A stretch of 64,000 nt of DNA, taken from assembly GCA_021203905.1 (NCBI GenBank), contig JAJQAG010000002.1, positions 1 to 64,000 on the forward strand, written 5' to 3'. Position numbers and translations under genes: made by a program. Positions within the stretch are counted from its first letter, which is position 1. The number at the start of each line of letters is the position of its first letter. Positions 17,961-26,478 of this stretch are shown one piece after another. The stretch is from Coprobacillus sp. GTDB taxonomy: Bacteria > Bacillota_I > Bacilli_A > RFN20 > CAG-826. The notes beneath the pieces are model-generated. The model was not told the DNA's origin. It did not search any database and saw only the letters and a program-made list of their open reading frames with translations.

Positions 17961-20213
17961 AAGAACTTCGTCCTTTCCTTTAATATTATATAAGTTTATC
18001 GTTAAAGCGGTTAAAACCACTAAAACCGATGATACACACATACAGATTGATCCAATCATTGGATTAATATTCCACCCTAGTGGATAAAACACCCCACAAG
18101 CAAAAAACACAGCGACAACATTATAGATAGAGGCCCAAAAGAGACATACATAGATAGTGGTCATAACTCTTTTAGAGAGGCCTATGGCATTTCTAATATC
18201 CATGAGATTATTTCTCTCTAAGATGATGTCACTATTCTCTATCGCTACTTCACTCCCCTCTCCTATAGCAATAGAGAGGTCACTCAGGGTGAGAGCAATT
18301 GTATCATTTACCCCATCTCCCACCATAGCGATGACATCTTTCTTGTCCTGTTTTAATTGTTTAATAATCTCTCCTTTTTGCGAGGGTAAGACTTCAGCAT
18401 AGTATTCACTAATCCCCACTTCCCCCGCAATCGCTTTAGCGACTTCTTTATTATCTCCTGTGAGCATGACCACTCTAATGCCCATCTTATGAAGTTGTTT
18501 AATCGCCTCTATAGATGAACTCTTTACTTCATCCTTAAGCGCAATTAAACCAATGACTTCATTATCACAGGTTATTAGTAGTGGGGTTTTAGCCTCTTGT
18601 GATAGATTGTTATATTGTTTTAGGTATTCTTCATTAATACTGATGTCTTTTAGGATTGTGGTGTTTCCGATAAGGTATGTATGTCCATCATAGATACCTT
18701 TTAATCCCTCTCCCTCTCGAAACTCATATTCCTCTATATTTAGTTTTACGGCATTATTCTTTAATCCATAACGAACAATAGAATCCGCTAAAGGATGAGA
18801 GGAGAGACTCTCTAGGGAATAGATAATATCTAAGAGATTATCTTTGTTTGTGTAGTTATAGAAGTCTGTCACTGTGGGAGTACCCTCAGTGATAGTGCCC
18901 GTCTTATCAAAGACGACAATATTCACTTTATGGGCTCTTTGTAAGATCTCCGCATTCTTAATTAAAAGACCATTACTCGCTCCCTTACCAGTACCCACCA
19001 TTATGGATATTGGTGTGGCCAGTCCTAAAGCGCAAGGACACGCAATTACCAAAGTGGTAATCGCGTGATTAAAAGCCACTTCAAAACCAAGCCCGCAACA
19101 GAGAAAGACCACGAGAGAGATAATCGCAATCCCAATAATCGTCGGGACAAAGTAAAGAGCAATCTTATCGACAAGTCGAGATATCGGAGCCTTAGAATTA
19201 GAGGCTTCTTCCACTAACTTAATGATTTGATTAAAGGAAGTATCCTCTCCCACTTTATCCGCTTCGACCTCGATATATCCATTAATAATTGTCGTGGCGC
19301 TATAAACACTATCTCCCCTCTTCTTATAGATAGGGACACTCTCTCCTGTAATGTTACTTTCATTAATGGATGCTCCCCCTTGAACAATGTGTCCATCAAT
19401 TCCACAGATATCCCCATTCTTACAAACAATGATATCTCCTACTTTCACTTGACTAACATCAACCTCTTGTAAGGAGTCACCTCTTTTAATGGTGACCTTC
19501 TTAGGAGAGAGATCCACTAATTGTTCTATCGCTCTAGTGGTTCTTGATTTAGAGACATTCTCTAAAAGCTTTCCTAGACTCACTAGGGTGAGTATCATGC
19601 TACAAGCATCAAAGTAGAGAGATTCTCGATATGTCTCAATAATGGAATCATCTCCAATACTGACGCCATAGTTAATCATAAAGAGCGCCACTATCCCGTA
19701 GATTATAGAAGCACTGGCGCCTAGAGCGATTAAAGAATCCATATTAGGATGTAACTTAAATAGTTTCTTATATCCTGAAATAAAGTAGTTAAAGTAGATA
19801 ACCACTGTGGGGAGAGTAAGCACTAATTCAAATAACCCAAGGTTACTGACATTACTATCTCCCGAGATAAATCCAAATTGTGGCCATCCCCACATCGTTC
19901 CCATACTGACATAGAGGAGAAACAACATAAAGAATCCAGAGATAGAGAGTTTAATAATATCGTTTCTTACGACATGACTAACACCCGCTCTCTCACTTGT
20001 TGGTGATTCTATAACTAAGGTGTAACCAGCTTTCGTGACTGCATCTTTAATATCAATCTCACTAACAACACCTTCATCAAATTCTACTTCCATGGAGTTC
20101 GTTAAAAGATTGACGTTGACTTTCTTAACGCCTCTTAGTGATGACACCGCTTTATCCACATGAGCGGAGCACGCACTACAAGTCATTCCTAAGACTGGAT
20201 ACTTCTTCTTCAT
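17739..20213 (-). CDS. copA: Copper-exporting P1B-type ATPase with HMA domains at both ends
   Basis: Cu(I)-exporting P-type ATPase, 824 residues. In order: HMA domain with GMTCSAC (residues 9-15), membrane helices, TGES actuator loop, metal-site CPC (392-394), DKTGT phosphorylation site (Asp 436), SHPLA motif, GDGVND hinge, last membrane pair and a second HMA domain with GMSCSHC (about 764-770). The hinge reads GDGVNDTIAL where the family usually has GDGINDAPAL. Two HMA domains are common but normally both N-terminal; here the last 73 residues look like a fused CopZ chaperone. The start overlaps the csoR stop by four bases (ATGA) behind GAGG. Copper-inducible by CsoR. Confidence 0.96.
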   Translation of the reverse strand: MKKKYPVLGMTCSACSAHVDKAVSSLRGVKKVNVNLLTNSMEVEFDEGVVSEIDIKDAVTKAGYTLVIESPTSERAGVSHVVRNDIIKLSISGFFMLFLLYVSMGTMWGWPQFGFISGDSNVSNLGLFELVLTLPTVVIYFNYFISGYKKLFKLHPNMDSLIALGASASIIYGIVALFMINYGVSIGDDSIIETYRESLYFDACSMILTLVSLGKLLENVSKSRTTRAIEQLVDLSPKKVTIKRGDSLQEVDVSQVKVGDIIVCKNGDICGIDGHIVQGGASINESNITGESVPIYKKRGDSVYSATTIINGYIEVEADKVGEDTSFNQIIKLVEEASNSKAPISRLVDKIALYFVPTIIGIAIISLVVFLCCGLGFEVAFNHAITTLVIACPCALGLATPISIMVGTGKGASNGLLIKNAEILQRAHKVNIVVFDKTGTITEGTPTVTDFYNYTNKDNLLDIIYSLESLSSHPLADSIVRYGLKNNAVKLNIEEYEFREGEGLKGIYDGHTYLIGNTTILKDISINEEYLKQYNNLSQEAKTPLLITCDNEVIGLIALKDEVKSSSIEAIKQLHKMGIRVVMLTGDNKEVAKAIAGEVGISEYYAEVLPSQKGEIIKQLKQDKKDVIAMVGDGVNDTIALTLSDLSIAIGEGSEVAIENSDIILERNNLMDIRNAIGLSKRVMTTIYVCLFWASIYNVVAVFFACGVFYPLGWNINPMIGSICMCVSSVLVVLTALTINLYNIKGKDEVLMGKVTYTISVEGMSCSHCVERVKTTLEKVKGVSEVSVSLEDKQALVSAENVKEKALIKAVTKAGYLGEIVERK

Positions 20214-20518
20214 TGAAACCTCTTACATAGATCAATCACTTCATCTAAGACTTCGAGTTTATCTTCTTTGATATCTCTCACTACACATGTCTCAAGATGC
20301 CTCTTTAAGATATCATTAGAGACACTCTTGATCGCTTTATCAATGGCACTTAATTGAATGAGGATATCTCCACAATATCGATTCTCATCAAGCATCTTTG
20401 ATATTCCTCTCACTTGTCCCTCTATTCTATTAAGACGAGACTTTATACTTTGTATTTCTTCCCTACTCCTCATAGTGGTCTTTTCACTATTAGTTTCATT
20501 TTTACCACAACAATCCAT
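20210..20518 (-). CDS. csoR: Copper-sensing repressor CsoR
   Basis: All-helical repressor of 102 residues that leaves DNA when Cu(I) binds. The Cu(I) ligand set is visible as Cys 49, His 74 and Cys 78 (RYCGD and RHLETCV), along with RLNRIEGQVRGI in the first helix. Start at ATG 20518 behind GAGGT; the frame remains open to 20566, but that would run through the operator. The N-terminal MDCCGKNE adds two cysteines. Operon with copA, autoregulated through the upstream operator. Confidence 0.95.
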   Translation of the reverse strand: MDCCGKNETNSEKTTMRSREEIQSIKSRLNRIEGQVRGISKMLDENRYCGDILIQLSAIDKAIKSVSNDILKRHLETCVVRDIKEDKLEVLDEVIDLCKRFQ

Positions 20519-20537
20519 ATCTATATACCTCACTATT

Positions 20538-20566
20538 ACAATATACCCTATGGGGGTATATGTCAA
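20538..20566 (-). promoter_or_regulatory. csoR-copA promoter with CsoR operator
   Basis: On the minus strand TTGACA, exactly 17 bases, then TATTGT form a strong promoter. The spacer is filled by the dyad TATACCCCCATAGGGTATA, the classical CsoR-type site with G/C tracts, so repressor binding would block RNA polymerase. Confidence 0.85.
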
Positions 20567-20587
20567 GAGAGAGAGGTTTCTCTTCTC

Positions 20588-20610
20588 TTGTCTAATTCTT
20601 GATTAGACAA
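20588..20610. promoter_or_regulatory. 23-base perfect inverted repeat upstream of the fucO-gal operon
   Basis: Nine-base arms TTGTCTAAT and ATTAGACAA flank TCTTG. There is no T-run, and the site lies 52 bases before the first start codon of the operon, so an operator is more likely than a terminator. Confidence 0.5.
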
Positions 20611-20661
20611 TCAATCTGGTTTAAAGTTATAAATAGAATGAAATAAGGAGATTATATACTT

Positions 20662-21810
20662 ATGGCACAGCGTATTGTTTTAAATGAAACCAGTTATCAT
20701 GGTGAAGGCGCAATTAATGAAATTGTCCCAGAAATTAAAAAGAGAGGATTTAAGAAAGCTTTAGTGGTTTCTGATGCTTCTCTTGTGGAGGCGAAAGTCA
20801 CAGATAAGGTGACCGCTTTATTAAAGAAAGCAAAACTTCCCTATGCGGTTTATAGTGATGTGAAACCTAACCCCACAATTGAAAATGTCTTAAGTGGTGT
20901 GCAAGCCTTTAAGGACGCGGAAGCAGATTATCTTATTGCTGTGGGTGGTGGTTCATCTATCGACACCGCAAAAGCCATTGGTATTATCATAAATAACCCT
21001 GAGTTTGCGGATGTGAGATCCCTTGAGGGAGTGGCCGCAACTAAGAACCCCACTGTTCCTATCTTAGCAGTTCCCACAACTGCGGGTACCGCAGCGGAAG
21101 TAACAATTAACTATGTGGTAACCGATGCCCAAAATCATCGTAAGTTTGTTTGTGTGGACGTCCATGACATCCCGGTATGTGCCTTTGTTGATCCTGATAT
21201 GATGGCGAGTATGCCTAAGAGTTTAGCGGCGGCGACAGGAATGGACGCTCTTACTCATGCGATTGAAGGATATATTACTAAAGGTGGTTGGGAGATGACT
21301 GATATGTTCCATCTCGAAGCCATTAGATTAGTGTCTAAGCACCTTAGAGGGGCAGTTGCCGGCAACCCTGAAGATATTAAAGGTATGGCTCTAGGTCAAT
21401 ACATAGCGGGTATGGGTTTCTCTAATGCCGGTCTTGGAGTGGTCCACTCTATGGCCCACGCTCTTGGAGCCTTATATGACACTCCCCATGGAGTGGCCAA
21501 TGCGATGTTACTCGCTAGGGTGATGGAGTATAATGCTCCTGCAACTGGAGATAGATTTAGAGATATCGCCGTAGCGATGGGAGTGAAGAAAGCGGAGAAG
21601 ATGCCTATTGAGAAAGCGAGAAAAGCCGCGGTTAATGCGGTCAGACAACTTGCGATTGATGTTGGTATTCCTCAGACTCTTAAGGGAGTGGTGAAAGAAG
21701 AAGATCTCGACTTCCTTAGTGAAAGTGCTTATGCGGATGCTTGTCGTCCCGGTAATCCTCGTGAAACCTCTGTTGAAGAAATTAAACAACTATATATTTC
21801 ATTACTTTAA
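20662..21810 (+). CDS. fucO: Iron-dependent alcohol dehydrogenase, lactaldehyde reductase-like
   Basis: Group III (iron-containing) alcohol dehydrogenase of 382 residues, matching E. coli FucO in length and in long stretches such as NNPEFADVRSLEG, PTTAGTAAEVTINYV and DALTHAIEGYIT. FucO reduces L-lactaldehyde to 1,2-propanediol with NADH during fucose or rhamnose fermentation. NAD site GGGSSIDTAKAIG; iron ligands include the His of HSMAHALGA and TPHGVANA. SD AAGGAG at normal distance. First gene of a five-gene operon with the Leloir genes; this fits use of rhamnose-bearing pectic galactan, which is inference. Confidence 0.88.
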   Translation: MAQRIVLNETSYHGEGAINEIVPEIKKRGFKKALVVSDASLVEAKVTDKVTALLKKAKLPYAVYSDVKPNPTIENVLSGVQAFKDAEADYLIAVGGGSSIDTAKAIGIIINNPEFADVRSLEGVAATKNPTVPILAVPTTAGTAAEVTINYVVTDAQNHRKFVCVDVHDIPVCAFVDPDMMASMPKSLAAATGMDALTHAIEGYITKGGWEMTDMFHLEAIRLVSKHLRGAVAGNPEDIKGMALGQYIAGMGFSNAGLGVVHSMAHALGALYDTPHGVANAMLLARVMEYNAPATGDRFRDIAVAMGVKKAEKMPIEKARKAAVNAVRQLAIDVGIPQTLKGVVKEEDLDFLSESAYADACRPGNPRETSVEEIKQLYISLL

Positions 21811-21812
21811 TT

Positions 21813-22721
21813 ATGGCAAACAAAGTACCTGGAAAAATTAAAGAGTTTAAACTCTACACCAAACAACCTAACGCAATTAGTTGTGGTTATTTATACACCA
21901 CAAAAGTCAATCTTTCCTTTACTCTCAGTGAACAAGATAGAACTTTAAGAGTGTATCTTCCTGAGGGATATTTTGATAGTGATAAGAGATATCCTGTTAT
22001 CTATATGTTTGATGGACAGAATACTGTGGATGCCTACACCACCAGATTTGGTGAATGGGATATTGATGATCATATCCACAATCTCATGAAAAGTGGAGAT
22101 ATCGATGGTCTTATTGTCGTAGGTATTGATTGTCCTGTAAAAGAGAGCAGTGGTCACTTAAGAATGAGCGAACTCTCTTGTAGCACAAAGTTTACAAACC
22201 CAGATGAGACTATTGGAAAGAATAAGATACCCGCTTTTGGAAAAGAGATGGGGGAATTTATGATTCACACAGTAAAACCCCATATTGATGACATATTCCG
22301 CACTATCCCAGATAAGAAGCATACTGGTATCGGTGGATCCTCTATGGGAGGATATGAAGCCTTCTATGTGGGATGTAAGTACCATAAAGAAGTTGGTTTC
22401 AGTCTTTGTTTCTCTCCCGCCTTCTTCCTTTTTAGAGAGAAAGATTTAAGAAAGGCTTTAAATAAGTGGCATCCTAATCCTAAGGATTACGGAAAGTTCT
22501 GTTTCTTTGTGGGAGGAAAAGACTTTGAGCGTGAGTTTGTAAAACCCACCTTCCAAGTCTATGATTACATGGCCAGTTGTGGTTTTGACACCACTCAAAT
22601 ATTAACCCTTCATGAATCTGACTTACTTCATCAAGAAGCCAGCTGGTCTAAATACTTTGAAGAAGCGATCAAGTTCTTACTTCCTAAAGATGAAGTAGAG
22701 ACACCTAAAGGAGACAAATAA
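21813..22721 (+). CDS. Alpha/beta-hydrolase, putative esterase
   Basis: Protein of 302 residues of the esterase D / Fes-like family. The strand YPVIYMFDGQN is followed by the nucleophile elbow GGSSMGGYEA (Ser about 173) and a C-terminal His in SDLLHQEASW. No signal peptide, so cytoplasmic; it may deacylate imported sugars, though the substrate is not predictable. Begins two bases after the dehydrogenase stop (TAATTATG) without a Shine-Dalgarno; galK starts one base after its own stop. Confidence 0.85.
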   Translation: MANKVPGKIKEFKLYTKQPNAISCGYLYTTKVNLSFTLSEQDRTLRVYLPEGYFDSDKRYPVIYMFDGQNTVDAYTTRFGEWDIDDHIHNLMKSGDIDGLIVVGIDCPVKESSGHLRMSELSCSTKFTNPDETIGKNKIPAFGKEMGEFMIHTVKPHIDDIFRTIPDKKHTGIGGSSMGGYEAFYVGCKYHKEVGFSLCFSPAFFLFREKDLRKALNKWHPNPKDYGKFCFFVGGKDFEREFVKPTFQVYDYMASCGFDTTQILTLHESDLLHQEASWSKYFEEAIKFLLPKDEVETPKGDK

Positions 22722-22722
22722 T

Positions 22723-23868
22723 ATGAACACATCTTTTGAACAAGTCTTTGGCACCAAGCCTGAAAAGAAAGTTTCCGCAAGTGGAAGAATTAATCTCATT
22801 GGGGAACATGTCGACTATTGTGGGGGACCAGTATTCCCTGCGGCACTCAATTTAAAGTGCTATGTCTATGGAAGAAAAAATGGCACAGATAAAATTAGAA
22901 TTGCTCTTGCGGGATTCGAAGGTTTTAAAGAATTTGATCTTAATCATCTCGAGGATTACAAGGAGACAAAATTCTATTCTTATCAAGCGGGTTGTGCTTA
23001 TATTTTACAACAATCAGGTTATAAGATTGTAGGTTGTGATTTATACTATGATTGTCAAGTTCCATTTGGAAGTGGTCTCTCTAGTAGCGCAGCGATTGAG
23101 AATTCCACAATTATTATGTTAAACGAACTCGCGGGTAATTCTGTTTCTAACTTTGATACCTCTCTTATGGCTCAAAGAGCGGAAGTTGAATATTGCGGAA
23201 TGAATTGTGGGATTATGGATCAATTTGCCAGTGCTATGGGTAAAAAGGATTGCGCTATTCTTCTTCACTGTGACACTCTTGAATATGAATATCATCCCGT
23301 GCTCTTAGATGGCTATACCATTGTTGTGGCCAACTCCAATAAACCCCACGCTTTAACTGATGGAGACTATAACTCTCGAAGAAAAGAAGCGGAGGAAGCC
23401 ACAAAAATCTTGCAAAAGTCCGCTGATTTTAAAAATTTAAGTGAATTATCGGTGGAGAAATTTAATGAAATTTCTTCTGTGTTAGATCCCGTATTATATA
23501 AGAGAGCGAAGCATGTCGTAGTGGAATGCGAGAGAGTGAAAGAAGCTGTGGTTGCCCTTGATAGTGGTGACATCGTAAAACTTGGCCAACTCATCAATGC
23601 TTCCCATGAATCTCTCTCTGTTTTATATGAAGTCACAGGTAGAGAGCTAGACGCTCTTGCTCATATTGCGCAGAAACAAGAAGGCTGTCTTGGTTCCCGT
23701 ATGATTGGTGGGGGTTTTGGTGGTTGCACCATCTCCATTGTTCGTAATGATTGTGTGGAGAAATTCCGAGAAAATGTCAATAGAGAATATGAGAGTGTTG
23801 TGGGTTATAAAGCGACATTCTATAACACCTCGATAGAAGATGGAACAAGTGTGGAGGATTTACTATGA
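22723..23868 (+). CDS. galK: Galactokinase
   Basis: GHMP kinase (381 residues) phosphorylating alpha-D-galactose to galactose-1-phosphate. The galactokinase signature GRINLIGEHVDYCGG is at about residues 22-36, the ATP-binding motif PFGSGLSSSAAIE in the middle, GIMDQFASAMGKKD and the C-terminal GGGFGGCTISIV follow. SD GGAGA. Its stop overlaps the galT start (ATGA), part of the fucO-esterase-galK-galT-galM operon. Confidence 0.97.
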   Translation: MNTSFEQVFGTKPEKKVSASGRINLIGEHVDYCGGPVFPAALNLKCYVYGRKNGTDKIRIALAGFEGFKEFDLNHLEDYKETKFYSYQAGCAYILQQSGYKIVGCDLYYDCQVPFGSGLSSSAAIENSTIIMLNELAGNSVSNFDTSLMAQRAEVEYCGMNCGIMDQFASAMGKKDCAILLHCDTLEYEYHPVLLDGYTIVVANSNKPHALTDGDYNSRRKEAEEATKILQKSADFKNLSELSVEKFNEISSVLDPVLYKRAKHVVVECERVKEAVVALDSGDIVKLGQLINASHESLSVLYEVTGRELDALAHIAQKQEGCLGSRMIGGGFGGCTISIVRNDCVEKFRENVNREYESVVGYKATFYNTSIEDGTSVEDLL

Positions 23869-25367
23869 TAGACGAGGATATTTGTAATCTTGTCAGTTAT
23901 GCATTAACGACAGAATTAATTAAGGAAGATGATATTGATTATTGTGTGAATCGTCTTCTTCCTATCTTTCATTTAACATCAATTAAAGGACAGGATAACA
24001 TTGTCAATCTCCATGTCCCTATCGCTCAACTTCCTATCATTATCGATAATCTCTGTGACTATGCGCTAAAGCACGGAATTATTGAAACGGATACAGTGAC
24101 GATGAGAGATTTATTTGACACTGAATTAATGGATGTCTTTATTGATCATCCCACAACGATTATTGAGAAGTTTAATGCTCTCTATAAGAAGAGTCCTGTT
24201 TCCGCTACTGATTGGTATTATAAGTTTGCGCAAGATTCAAACTACATTAGAAGATATAGAATTAAGAATGATGAGAAGTGGACATACGAGAGTGAATTTG
24301 GAACCCTAGATATTACCATCAATCTTTCTAAACCAGAGAAAGATCCAAGAGATATTGCCGCGGCAAAAACTGTCGCTCAAACCAATTATCCTAAATGTGC
24401 TCTCTGTAAAGAGAATGTTGGATTTGTGGGTAGTGTGAATCAACAACCTCGTAACAACCATCGTATCATTCCTTTAGACTTTCATGGTGAGAGATGGTAT
24501 ATGCAATACTCTCCCTATGTTTATTACAATGAGCACTGCATTGTCTTTAATGAAGTGCACACTCCTATGACTATCAATCCCACAACCTTTGATAAGTTAT
24601 TAACCTTTATAGATTACTTTCCTCACTACACCATTGGTAGTAATGCCGATCTACCAATTGTGGGTGGTTCTATTCTTACCCATGAGCACTATCAAGGTGG
24701 AAGATATATCTTCCCCCTTCAGAAAGCTAAAGAAGAATATTCTTTTAAATTAAAAGACTATCCAAAGACAACCTTTGCCATTGTCCATTGGCCCATGTCT
24801 GTGATTAGAGCGACCTCTAAGAATAAAGCGGAACTTATCAAAGCGTGCGCTCATATTCTTCAAGCGTGGAGAAGTTATAGTGATGAGAAAGCTGGTATCT
24901 TTGCGATGACCAAGAATGAACTCCACAATACTATTACTCCGATTGCGTGTAAGAGAGATGGTAAGTATGTCATGGACTTAGTGCTTAGAAATAATATCAC
25001 TAGTAAAGAGCATCCTCTAGGAGTGTTTCATCCCCATGAAGAGCTCCATCATATTAAGAAAGAGAATATTGGTCTTATAGAAGTCATGGGTCTTGCTATC
25101 TTACCCGCACGACTTAAAGGAGAACTAAATACTCTTGGAGAGATGATGGTGAATGGCCAAGACCCCGCTACGAATGAAGATGTCAAGAAACACGCCGAGT
25201 GGGCTAAAGATATTATCTCTCGCAGAGAGATAACTAAAGAGAATATCAATGATGTCTTACACCAAGAAGTTGGCAGTGTCTTTAATCAAGTATTAAAAGA
25301 TGCTGGTGTCTATAAATGCGATACAGAAGGGAGAGAAGCCTTTAAGCGCTTCATCGCCACATTATAA
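23865..25367 (+). CDS. galT: Galactose-1-phosphate uridylyltransferase (Firmicutes class)
   Basis: Transfers UMP between UDP-glucose and galactose-1-phosphate. The 500-residue length and sequence (CALCKENVGFVG, PRNNHRIIPL, GGSILTHEHYQGGRY) belong to the class II GalT of Gram-positive bacteria rather than the 350-residue E. coli type. Overlaps galK by four bases, suggesting coupled translation. galE is not in the window, so UDP-galactose must be recycled by an epimerase encoded elsewhere. Confidence 0.96.
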   Translation: MIDEDICNLVSYALTTELIKEDDIDYCVNRLLPIFHLTSIKGQDNIVNLHVPIAQLPIIIDNLCDYALKHGIIETDTVTMRDLFDTELMDVFIDHPTTIIEKFNALYKKSPVSATDWYYKFAQDSNYIRRYRIKNDEKWTYESEFGTLDITINLSKPEKDPRDIAAAKTVAQTNYPKCALCKENVGFVGSVNQQPRNNHRIIPLDFHGERWYMQYSPYVYYNEHCIVFNEVHTPMTINPTTFDKLLTFIDYFPHYTIGSNADLPIVGGSILTHEHYQGGRYIFPLQKAKEEYSFKLKDYPKTTFAIVHWPMSVIRATSKNKAELIKACAHILQAWRSYSDEKAGIFAMTKNELHNTITPIACKRDGKYVMDLVLRNNITSKEHPLGVFHPHEELHHIKKENIGLIEVMGLAILPARLKGELNTLGEMMVNGQDPATNEDVKKHAEWAKDIISRREITKENINDVLHQEVGSVFNQVLKDAGVYKCDTEGREAFKRFIATL

Positions 25368-25369
25368 TT

Positions 25370-26407
25370 ATGAGCACGATAACCACAACTCCATTTGTCA
25401 CCACAAGTGGTGGTCGAGAAACACATTTATATCGTATTACCAATAGTAGTGGCTGGTATGTTGAAGTCACTGATTTAGGTGCGGCTATTACCTCTATTGT
25501 CGTGAGAGATCGAAAGAGTTATTGGAGAGATGTCGCTTTAAGCTATAGAACCGCTCTAGGATTTGAAAAAGGTGGAGAGTATTTTGGTGCCACTGTTGGT
25601 CGATGTGCGGGCCGTATCGCTAAAGGACATTTCACTCTCAATGATAAAGAGTATCAACTCGCCACTAACAATGGTGAGAATCACCTTCATGGAGGTGTTT
25701 TTTCCTTTTCAAGGAAAGTGTGGAACACCACCATTAAAAAAGATAAAGTGATGTTTACCATCTCTTCTCCTGATGGAGATGAATCCTACCCTGGAAGAGT
25801 TGATGTCATTGTCACCTATTCCTTTAATGATGATAATGAGTTAACTATTAGTTGGGATGCTGCAAGCGATAGTGACACTATTTGTAATCTCACTAATCAT
25901 GTCTATTTCAATCTCAATGGTGAGGGAGATACCTCTATTTTAGATAATGAATTAAAGATAGACGCTAGTAAGTACATAGAAGTGGATGAAGGCTTAATAC
26001 CACTAGGTATTAAAAAGGTTAGTCACACTCCATTTGACTTCCGTCATTTTAAACTTATTGGCGAGGATATCTTTAAAGAAGATGTCCAACTCGAGAGAGG
26101 TAGTGGTTATGATCACTCCTTTATCATTAGAAATAATCCCTGTGTTATTGCCTCTTCCCCGAGAACCGGTATTACCCTTACCTGCAGTACTGATTATCCT
26201 ATTGTGCATCTCTACACTGGTAACTTTGTTGATGTCACCTGTGAGAATGGTAAGAATGGTCATACCTACACTAGTCACGCTGGCTTCTGTCTAGAGACAC
26301 AGATGTATAATGATGCAATTAATCATCCTGAATATCCCAGTGTCATTCTTCATAAAGGCGAGAAGTATCACCACAAGACAACTTATAAGTTCTCAGTCCA
26401 GCGTTAA
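25370..26407 (+). CDS. galM: Aldose 1-epimerase (galactose mutarotase)
   Basis: Converts beta-D-galactose to the alpha anomer used by GalK; 345 residues. Family motifs: GATVGRCAGRIAKG, NNGENHLHGG, the catalytic His in NLTNHVYFNL, and the C-terminal glutamate in GFCLETQMYNDAINH. Last gene of the Leloir operon; starts two bases after galT at a TAATTATG junction with no Shine-Dalgarno. Followed by a strong bidirectional terminator. Confidence 0.95.
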   Translation: MSTITTTPFVTTSGGRETHLYRITNSSGWYVEVTDLGAAITSIVVRDRKSYWRDVALSYRTALGFEKGGEYFGATVGRCAGRIAKGHFTLNDKEYQLATNNGENHLHGGVFSFSRKVWNTTIKKDKVMFTISSPDGDESYPGRVDVIVTYSFNDDNELTISWDAASDSDTICNLTNHVYFNLNGEGDTSILDNELKIDASKYIEVDEGLIPLGIKKVSHTPFDFRHFKLIGEDIFKEDVQLERGSGYDHSFIIRNNPCVIASSPRTGITLTCSTDYPIVHLYTGNFVDVTCENGKNGHTYTSHAGFCLETQMYNDAINHPEYPSVILHKGEKYHHKTTYKFSVQR

Positions 26408-26431
26408 ATTCTGTTAGAATTTAGATAGAAA

Positions 26432-26462
26432 AAAAGCAACGATAACTCGTTGCTTTTATTTC
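26432..26462. terminator. Bidirectional terminator after galM
   Basis: AAAAGCAACGA-TAAC-TCGTTGCTTTT stem with T-runs on both strands, shared by galM and the converging lipoprotein gene. Confidence 0.88.
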
Positions 26463-26478
26463 AATGTATCAGGTTTAA

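Noticed and set aside
17739-20213. Zinc or cadmium specificity for the P-type ATPase
   Set aside because: The CPC motif, GMTCxxC domains and CsoR repressor point to Cu(I).
20519-20566. Upstream start for csoR
   Set aside because: It would translate through the -10 box and operator; ATG 20518 has GAGGT at good distance.
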